In this document: piece after piece, positions 50,801 through 60,600 of the stretch
Position numbering within the stretch: position 1 is the first letter of the stretch
Layout of the letters: each line of letters starts with the position of its first letter
NCBI GenBank assembly: GCA_029718625.1
Contig: CM056397.1
Location: 372,001 to 436,000 of the forward strand
Direction: 5' to 3'
From: Synaphobranchus kaupii
Taxonomy: Eukaryota > Chordata > Actinopteri > Anguilliformes > Synaphobranchidae
Length of the DNA stretch: 64,000 bases
Notes under the pieces: generated by a model
The model's input: only the letters and a program-made list of their open reading frames with translations
What the model was told of the DNA's origin: nothing
Database searches by the model: none
Translations under genes and position numbers: made by a program

Positions 50801-53800
50801 AAAACCCGAAACACGTGGAAGAAAACGAGCAACTACTGTTAAAACGGATCGAAGAATAGTCAGAATGGCAAAGATCCAGCCAATCATCACCTCCAGAAAG
50901 ATCAAAGATGATCTAAAATTACCTGTAAGTGCTGTTACAGTCAGAAGACGTTTGATCGAAGCTACGCTATCAGCAAGAAGCCCCCGTAAAGCACCATTGT
51001 TGAAAAAACAGCATGTGCAGAATCGGTTAAACACATCGATTGGCCCAACGAGAAATGGCGTAACATTCTGTGGACTGGAGAGTAAAATTGTTCTTTTCGG
51101 TCTAGTGGTCGTCGACAGTACGTCAGACGACTCCCGGGTACTGAATTCAAGCCACAGTACACTGTGAAGACAATGAAGCATGGTGGCGCAAAAATCATGG
51201 TATGGGGATGTTTTTCATACTACGGTGTTGGGCCTATTTATCGTATACCAGGGATCATGGATCAGTTTGAATACATCAAAATACTTGAAGAGATTATGTT
51301 GCCGTATGCCGAAGAGGAAATGCCCCTGAAATGGGCGTTTCAACAAGACAACGACCCCAAACACACAAGTAAGCGAGCAACATCTTGGTTCCAGACAAAA
51401 AGGATTGAGGTAATGGAGTGGCCAGCTCAATCCCCCGACCTCAACCCCATTGAAAACTTGTGGGGTGACATTAAAAATGCAGTTTCTGAAGCAAAACCCA
51501 AAAATTCACAGGAACTGTGGATTGTAGTTCGTTCATCCTGGGCTGAAATACCTGTTTCTAGGTGCCAGAAGTTGGTTGACTCGATGCAACGCAGATGCGC
51601 AGCAGTGGTTATGCAACTAAATATTAGTTCAGTAATTTAAAGTGGTTAAATCTTGAAAAATTTCTTCAGTTTATACAGTAAGTGTTTGAGTTTGAAGAGA
51701 AAAATGTCGACACTGCTATTTTTTTTTACCGGATTAATATTACTTTTCTTTGCTTCCTGTAAAAGAATAACGCAGACTTGATAAAATTTGTTAATGCTTT
51801 GATTTGGAATTGAATGTGTAATGTTTCCACTACATTTGAAATATGGAACTAAAAGCTATTAAAAAATATTTGCACTTTATTCACTTTATTTTTTTAACGA
51901 ACTGCTATTTATTTGAACACAACTGTAGATACTTTTGTACCTGTTCCCTCCAGCATCTTCAGAAGGTCCTTTGCTGTTGTTCTGGGATAGATTTGCACTT
52001 TTCGCACCAAAGCACGCTCATCTCTAGGAGACAGAATGTGTCTCCTTCCTGAGCGGTATGACAGCTGCGTGGACCCCATGGTGTTTACACGTGCGTACTA
52101 TTGTTTGTACAGACGAACGTGGTACCTTCAGGCGTTTGGAAATTGCTCCCAAGGATGAACGAAGACTTGTGGAGGTCCACAATTTTCTTTCTGAGGTCTT
52201 GGCTGATTTCTTTTGATTTTCCCATGATGTCAAGCAAAGAGGCACTGAGTTTGAAGGTAGGCCTTAAAATACATCCACAGGTACACCTCCAATTGACTCA
52301 AACAATGTCAATTAGCCTATCAGAAGTTTATAAAGCAATGACATAATTTTCTGGAATTTTCCAAGCTGTTTAAAGGCACAGTGAACTTAGTGTATGTAAA
52401 CTTCTGACCCACTGGAACTGTGATATAGTGAATTAAAAGTGAAATAATCTGTCAGTAAACAATTGGTTGAAAAATAACATGTGTCATGCACAAAGTAGAT
52501 GTCCTAACTGACTTTCCAACATAATAGTTTGCCAACATGAAATCTGTGGAGTGGTTAAAAATGAGTTTTAATGACTTTGAATTACCTAAGTATGTAAAAC
52601 TTCCGACTTCAACTGTATATCTGTTGTTTGTCATGATTCAATCAATTTTTATATCTGACTGCTATACAGTTATGTAGCTATGTTGGTCTACTGGTTGTCA
52701 AACATGTACTCATCACTGGGCAGATTGGTTCAAACATTCTCTCAAAAAATTAATGCTCTTCAAAATGGTAAGTGACCTCCGACTGCTACATTAGGTTATA
52801 GAGTTCCACTAGAGCAGGTATAGACATAGGCTATAGATCTATAATGCACAATTTTTACATTAAGGGCAGCACAATAGTATATATTTCTGCATGTGATGCT
52901 GACTATTTTACACAAGAAGACTGTACACACTTGAAAACGAAATATCACTTGCATTGAGAGCATAAATACAGCGGTATTTCATTTTGATACCATCATAGAT
53001 TCTACTCTTAATTTGCTAATTAGAATAATCTATACAAGGAGTCACCTGTACTGGATGTGTGGCCTAGGCTTATACCATCACTCATGTACACATCAGTAGT
53101 ATGAAATATATGAAAACATACACTGTTGGCATACAGAGTAGTCTATAAGATTTCAGTCATAGCATAACATGTAGGCCTAATTGTCCTGATATGTCATACA
53201 TAGTGGAGTTCAAAGGGCAGAAATAAAAATAGTAGAAAGTATACGTTGACTAGCCTAATGCAATCACAGCATACCATTATACATCTACTCATATAGCTTC
53301 AGAATACTTCTAAAAAGGATTTGAAATGTAAGCAGACTGAAAGATGTAGATCAACCTCTCAAAAGCTACCTACCAATATCATCAAATATTATCTATCAAT
53401 ATTGGTATGATGCATAAGAGGAATAGAGAAATAGCCTACGCAAAACTGCAGTAGGGAAATACAAAGCCCTTTTGTACAGGTCACTATCATGGGTGCCAGC
53501 ACATACTCTAAGAGTGAGAGTAGGTTTGAACCAATTTGCCCAGTGATGAGTACATGTTTGAAATACAGTAGACCAACATAGCTACAGAACTGTATAGCAG
53601 TCAGATATAAAAAACGGAGCCAAAACTTCACACTTAAAACATAGGTTTTGTTGTCAGTATACAAGACCTCTGGAGACTACTTATATTGTGCTGGAACAAA
53701 CATGGCACTCACCTTGATACATAGCCTGTGCTCCAGTCCAGGCAAAGAGACTGGCAATGGCACTGGCCCTCAAGTGAACCTCAATCTGGTCAACAAGGTT

Positions 53801-54577
53801 TGCTTTGTAAAGTTTTCTCCTCTGAAACCGATCCATTACAAGATGGAACTGTGTGTGGCCATAACTGCATGGGTCAGCAAGCTTGGACCCTAATAAAAAA
53901 TAAATGTGAAAGTAGAATTTAGCGCTGGTGGTGACTGTCCAAACATCTTACCATTGCTGTAAAGGAGTTCAAGTATTAATCACAAATAATTTAGGTGAAA
54001 TGTTTGCCAAAAGCCTCAAAAGACAGGAAATTAAATTGATCAGCCCTAATGCTAACATCAGCCTGCTCTCCATCAAGGTGTATTTGTGCGCCCATGTTCA
54101 CGTGTCGTTTTTGTTGTTGAAGGAAAATGTCATGAGGCTGCGCCTTATTTTTAAAGCTGTGTGTCATATTTATGGGACCAAAATGTCCGTTTACTTCCTT
54201 AATATACTCAGCGAAACGCCAGAAATAAGTATATAATCCTGGGATTTTAAGTACATTACATTTAGAGAAACGTTAGCCGAACTAACTTTCTCATCCAGTG
54301 TACTCGGACTAGATAAAGCTGTAAATTATACGGGAATAGTATGGAATACATGGTTGGCTAAATGGCTGTAAATCATCAAGGGTCTGAGGTATCAGACGAG
54401 CCTCAAACCATCATCACTCTGCTGCCAGATATGCAGTAGATATGGATGGATCACTAAGGGTTTTTCCATAAAGTTCAATAGGAAAAAATGTCTGGAGAAA
54501 ACACCCTTAAAGTGATCCATATCTGGCAGCAGTGTGATGGTTTGAGGCTCGTTTGATATGTGGTATAAAGGGAATAA

Positions 54578-54612
<35 letters not shown>

Positions 54613-57600
54613 ATAATAATAGAAAAAGTGTATTAAGAAATTTATTTATTGAAATCATCCTTTATTGTAAAAACATGTTTTTTAACAATAAAATATTAAG
54701 TATTGCCAATGAAAGATTAATTAATATATTGTATTATTACAATAAAGCTAAGTTCAAATTTACTGGGTGCCTCTGTGTTATTATTTTTTTATTGACCCTG
54801 GGACATTTGGCAATGACCCAGAAGGAAGTAGGGGGCCAATTTTGCCCCTTCTAAATGAATCAAGCACTGGTTTAGTATAGTCGAACAGACATTATATTAA
54901 AAAAATAAAAAATAAAATAAAATATATATATATATATATATATTCAATTAATTAACCTTTTCTTTTCTGTCTCATTTTTCTACCTACTCTGCCCTATGCA
55001 TTAGTGTTACAATTGCACAAAATCTGTAATAGTCACTTTCAGTCAAGGAAATCATATTCCATTTTGACATTATTTGACCTGAGGATGACATTTTGATAAA
55101 TGTGGAGCCATTTAACTACAATGTGCATGTGTGAGTTCTACTTATTTACACCTGGTATTTTTGACCCAGAAAAAAAGAACGGCAGACCAGCCAAGCCAAT
55201 CAGCCTTCCTGCTTGCTTTAAGTACGTCCATGGCATCAACCTTGAAAAATCTATATTGGCCAATAGCTACTCGTAAGTACTCAAGCACACAAACTAAAAC
55301 TGAAAAACAGTAGTTCCCATATTACACTCAACATATGGGGCCCGATCTTACACCCGGCGCTAAATGGCGCTAACCCAAATGCAAGTGTCTTTGCTATCTT
55401 ACACCCGGCGCATGGTTCATTATAACGTTCACGTCGTTTAAATACCATGTATTCTTGCACCCGTTGCAAGTGAACTGGTCGTGTTGGTCTTAAAATGAGG
55501 AGTGGCCAGGATTATTTTTGGCGTATTGCCATCTTGAGCCAGCAGAAAGCGCTTGCGCTAGAACCACCACAAACCTGGTCTAAAGTCATGTCGCAGTTGT
55601 TTACATGTTATTTTAACGGCGCATATAAGTGCGTCTACATAGACGTGTGCACAATGCACACACACAGGGGCGCGCACATGACTTAAATATCAAGATTACA
55701 ATGTGAAATATTATTATTGTGTAGGCTATATCAAAAAATGCATAATAATAAAAGGGTCCATAGGTCAAAGACCACATACCTGTCCCTCAGCTCACTCCAT
55801 CAACATCCAGGCGATGTGCGATGGTACGGGACAATGGCTATCCATTAAAAAGGAGCTGATAACACCTATATCAAGCCTAATGCGCAAATTGTCATTCAAT
55901 GGAAAACTCGCGCACTGCAATAGATGGTCATTTGAGTTCCAAAAATGCGTTTCAGATGTCATTAGCCTACCATACAGCTCTGTTTATCTAAGAATACAGC
56001 CTGTAAGTAAATAGAACGGTTGTGACCGAAAAAAGTTCAAAACCTTGTCCAGTGAATATTGCATTTATTGTTTTTCAAATAGCCTAGGCTACAGCGGATT
56101 CGCTATGCATACGGTTTCTTCGATAGCCTATGGTTAAAAAACTGAGATAAATGTCACCATGTTAACTGAATTGTAACCTTAGCTATTCTTCGTCCTTCAT
56201 ATTTTTTAAATTGCAGTGACAAGGTTTCCATACTCACAGCTTATTAAAACCCCACAGATTTCACCTGTTATTTCATAACGGAACAAAAGATTTTAAAGAG
56301 AACTAAGCGTCTAATTAGAAACGAAAACAAATTTGCAGCACGTTACACAATTAATTTACAATTAATTTTAATGCCATTATCTGCATGTGCGCTTTACAGG
56401 AGCAGGTCTGTTTCCCCTGCTGTAAATCGCACTTTTCACGGTCTTCCTAGGAAAGTGGATCGTTTTAGAGCATTACGCTTACCAGTAAAACAGGTTGGTA
56501 ACATTTCCAAGCAGGACATTATAAAACAAAGGAAAATATGCTGAACCTATGGGTTGCCAACCTGATAGCTTTATTGTATTTAGTGTCATCAAGGCAAAAT
56601 AACGTTATTTATGTTATTAATCAAAATTGGAATGCAGGTAGCCTAATGAACTTCGGATGAAGCTTGAACATGAGTTCATTGCATAATCAAACAAAATTCG
56701 TTAAACAAGCAGGCTAATTTGGCATTTTCTAAGGTGAGACGGAAGCCATTAGTCGCTTATTCTCAGCTGTTGCAGGTGCTTAACGAAATTTAACCGTATA
56801 TATTTTGTAAACAGCACTGTCAGGAATTACCGGGAACTCATAATGGTTAGTCCGAATAATATTGATCATAGGCTACTATTGATCCATATAGCCTGTTCCT
56901 TGATTGCGCTAAATACGCACGAGCATGTCTGTTTCGCCATCATAAGAAATCCGCCAAGGTGGAAAAGCAGGCTTTTAAAGGGAATGGGATATGACATTTT
57001 GATTGGTTTATTGCATGTCACACCCAAGAAACACTTATAATTAATGAAGAGACTAGGTTCAGCCCATTTGCATGTTGCGCCGTGCTTAGCGCCCAAAAAA
57101 CACGCTGTTAAAATAGCAAAAGTGGACTTGGACACGCCCAAAATTGACTTTACGCCATGCGCTTAGACTAAGCGCCAAGATCGCCAAGATAGAGCCCATG
57201 GGCACATCCAACGACTCTTTCTGAACAATTGTTTTCAGGTTAAAGCTGTTCAGATCATTTTGGATATAGAAGTCTGGTACCTGTGAAAATGCAGTTCTCA
57301 TACTGTCTCCGAAACATAGGAAGCAGGCCAGGAGCATATCTGATGTCAGGAACCTCTGCAGAAATGTCTGTCCAAAGAGGAACCAACTAGAGGAAAGATT
57401 AAAAACAACTTGAATCACCAAAGGAATTCATTCATTCTTTCAACCTTTATTTCATCTTGATGAACCATTCTCATGAAGCCAAAGTCACACCATGGCAGAA
57501 ATCATTTTTTAATAATCTGGTCACACAATATACCATTCGAAGTGTTAAAACCCACAATTATATTCTATAAACTATTTTATGATCCCAATGTTATAGCGAC

Positions 57601-60600
57601 AGCGGTTCCTCATTTTGTGACATGGCACCGCACACCCTTATGGAAATGTAATATACTGCAGTATATTTTAAATGCATTGTGATGATAATTTTGATATATT
57701 TACAATATACTGCAGTATATTGTTTTTCCATAAGGGCTATAAAAAGGACAACTCCGTACTTTCGATGTGTTCCACGGAAATCCAGACAACACAAATAATG
57801 GTAAAGTCCGTATCCTTATCCCAGCAGAAAATATATATTTTAGGTAATAAAAAAATAAATAAATTTTAAAAACCTGACACTTCCACTGTGTTTGAGATTA
57901 TATGACTTTGTTTCAGTAATAACTAAGAGTAATTCTGACTCTTGGAAAGCAAACTCCCAAAGGTTACCTTACAGAAGAGACCAGGATTTGCCATTTGGGC
58001 TTGTGTTCAAAAAAGGTGGTGCTAGAGAAGGGGTTTAAATATGATTTTATAGTAAAATAAAATGATCAAATAAAAGATAATGCTTTATTATTTTATGTAC
58101 AAAACATTATTTAAACATATAAACTTAATAAGTATTTTTGATACATTTTCAGCTGAAATTCTCATTAGCCTACTGCAACAAGTCTGGATGAACTGAATAA
58201 ATCTTGAATGCATACTAAATCAAATGTACTGAAAATAATGTCTTAAAAGTTGATTCCTTATGAAAATTAATTACATACATTATTTGGCAGAAAGAATTTT
58301 GTCCGTGGCCATTCTCTCATCTCCGCAACATCTGTTTGCACTTGTGTGAAGACTAAAGGGCTTTATAAATTGTTTTACTTTCCCATGAGCGATTAGGCAG
58401 ATGTATGGCTATTTGGTAAGCTACTCTCTTTTTATATTTTTAACATTTTTGACAACCCCACCCATGCATGACAATATTGATTCTCATGACTTAAACAGAA
58501 GATATTGTGCGATTTCTTTTGATTGTCAACATATGATCAATCAGGACCTCACATCACAGAGCCCATGCAGCAATACCACCTCTACAATTTATCAAGGTTT
58601 TGCAGCAGGAAGTGGAGAAGAAAAAGATGAGCCTAGAGCAGTGGGCAGTAAGGGAATTTGAATAATATAAAACAGAAGATTAGCTAGCTAGCTAGTTTCA
58701 AAAACATTCTTTACTTTTACAGTTTTGTCACACATAAGATTAATAAGGTATTTTGAGCTGGAAAACATTTGTAATATTGTTTTGCTGCTTCTCTTTGATT
58801 AGCCATCAAGATCTGCATGACTTGGTTATAACGACTACAGGTTACTATAGGGCATGGTGCTGTGGGCCACCTGCTGGGGTGCGCAAATTTCTACCACTGG
58901 CTTGGCTGGGGGGTTTGCGGGAGCGGATCCTCTGTGGCGGCTGGTGTGACACAACCCACAGAGCTGTTTCCCGCAGGTCGAGTGGCTGCCTGCACTGTGT
59001 CCAGAGTCCGCAGATACAGAAGGGTCTGTGGTGATGGGTGTTCCGCAGATACAGAAGGGTCTGTGGTGATGGGTGTTCCGCAGATACAGAAGGGTCTGTG
59101 GTGATGGGTGTTCCGCAGATACAGAAGGGTCTGTGGTGATGGGTGTTCCGCAGATACAGAAGGGTCTGTGGTGATGGGTGTTCCGCAGATACAGAAGGGT
59201 CTGTGGTGATGGGTGTTCCGCAGATACAGAAGGGTCTGTGGTGATGGGTGTTCCGCAGATACAGAAGGGTCTGTGGTGATGGGTGTTCCGCAGATACAGA
59301 AGGGTCTGTGGTGATGGGTGTTCCGCAGATACAGAAGGGTCTGTGGTTTCCTGGGTTGTGGATGAGCCTCCCTCCCATGCTGGTTTGTTCCCACATTGAA
59401 GAAAAGCTTTTCCTTTGACTGAGGTATGCATTAACCTACTCAGGCCCAGGAACGTAGTTCCACAACAATTCAGGGAACAGTAATATTTTTTAAAAACCTG
59501 GTCTACAGGTCACCGATTACCTCCTCCTTCAGCTCATCCACGGCATCAAGATCTCCAGAAAGTTCAGGCTACAGGGCTTATCAAAACTGTCCCATTTTTG
59601 TTTCATGAGATGGAATTTTTCACCCATCGTTAACTGGACAGGGTATCCTGACAGTTCAGGAGGGAAGATGACCACAAGCCACTCTCTCCTTTTCTGGTAC
59701 ATCATAAATTTTCAAAAATAAAACCACTCAATCCAAGACCCATCAATGGAAAAAGTTTTGAACTTGTCTTAAGGCTTAGCGCAGTTTACCTAATAGTATA
59801 ATTTTTTATGCTAAAGGACAACCTCTCTCGGTGGAACCTCCAATATTTCGGGGAAGTGAGGTTTAAGGAAAAACTTGAATTTAGAACTGAATTCAGCAGT
59901 TCTAACACTCAATGCCCTTGTTAAAACACCCGGCACTCTGAATACTAAAAACAAGTGGTATCACGTGCTAAAACCCCTCACTCAACCTACATTTCATTAT
60001 TTTTAATGGATTTAATTATTAATAAAAATTACAATCAATTAAATCGCCAAATTCGTTGATAGATCAGTCAAACCGTAACCCAGGCTGTGTTCCATTATGC
60101 AAACTTGCGTTGTACGTACTTGCATTCTAGATAGTACATTCTTCCAATTACACTAGCTAGAACGCACTTGATAGTATGCAAGACCGCAAGTATGCTTCAA
60201 TTTTGGAACACACTTGATGACATAGTCAGCAGAATAGCCTACCTCTACATCAAGAGTATGTAAGCTTGGCTAGATGACCAGTGCCCGAAGGTTGCTGGAC
60301 CGCAATTTGTGCTGTGTCTTAGTGATATTTCCGCTGGCAAGCGTGATTTTCAATAAACTTTTACTTTCTCTTGTAAAGCGTTTGTTGCATTGGTGAGTTC
60401 CTGCATCGTCCTGACTTGGATTATTTGAAAAGAAGCCGGTTCCTAGCAATAGCTAAAACAATGGAGACTAGGCTACAGACATTTTCAAATGGTATTCTCC
60501 AAACACTGCACACTGCCACATTTATGAAGCCTACTAATTCATTCAAAACACCTGCCCAACAAATGAAATATAATGGCAACACACCCTTGTAAAAGTAAGC

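Larger units (their letters stand above)
49449..51925 (+). mobile_element. Tc1-like transposon nested in the Sleeping Beauty-type element
   Basis: The ends are CAGTTGTGTT at 49449 and AACACAACTG ending at 51925, with TA on both sides (49447-49448 and 51926-51927). The terminal repeats share an ATAGCAGT block. It interrupts the Sleeping Beauty-type transposase. Without the piggyBac-like insert it is about 1,607 bp, normal for Tc1. A related end lies at 44685-44933. Confidence 0.9.
47311..52245 (-). pseudogene. Sleeping Beauty-type transposase, in pieces
   Basis: The transposase reads on the minus strand in three parts. The N-terminal part, 52245-52024, holds the paired DNA-binding motif ([20 protein letters not shown]). 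The middle, about 49440-49070, includes [20 protein letters not shown] and DGIMRKEND. The C-terminal part, 47598-47311, has [20 protein letters not shown] and [12 protein letters not shown], i.e. the second catalytic Asp and the DDE end. Pieces 1 and 2 are separated by the Tc1 insertion and 2 and 3 by the LTR-like insert. Frameshifts add to the damage, and after DLNPI the sequence departs from the family. Confidence 0.87.
47012..52615 (-). mobile_element. Sleeping Beauty-type Tc1 transposon carrying nested insertions
   Basis: The ends are CAGTTGAAGTC at 47012 and its complement ending at 52615, each flanked by TA. Both ends have the two-direct-repeat layout of this group, with inner repeats AGTGGGTCAGAAGTTTACAT near 47215 and its complement near 52395. 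Removing a solo-LTR-like insert (47587-49069) and a second Tc1 element (49449-51925) with their target duplications leaves about 1,638 bp, the standard length. Between the direct repeats the two ends differ greatly, suggesting a hybrid of two subfamilies. Confidence 0.9.

Noticed and set aside
53928..54236. 102-residue plus-strand frame in a mrps30 intron
   Set aside because: No recognisable motif, no splice or promoter support, and a composition expected by chance.
57086..57421. 111-residue minus-strand frame over mrps30 exon B
   Set aside because: It is in the wrong frame; the splice borders and the match to MRPS30 support the other frame.
58835..59431. Open frames of 167-198 residues over the 35-bp minisatellite
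   Set aside because: All three frames are open only because the repeat unit lacks stops. Flanking residues show no domain, and the region lies inside an intron.
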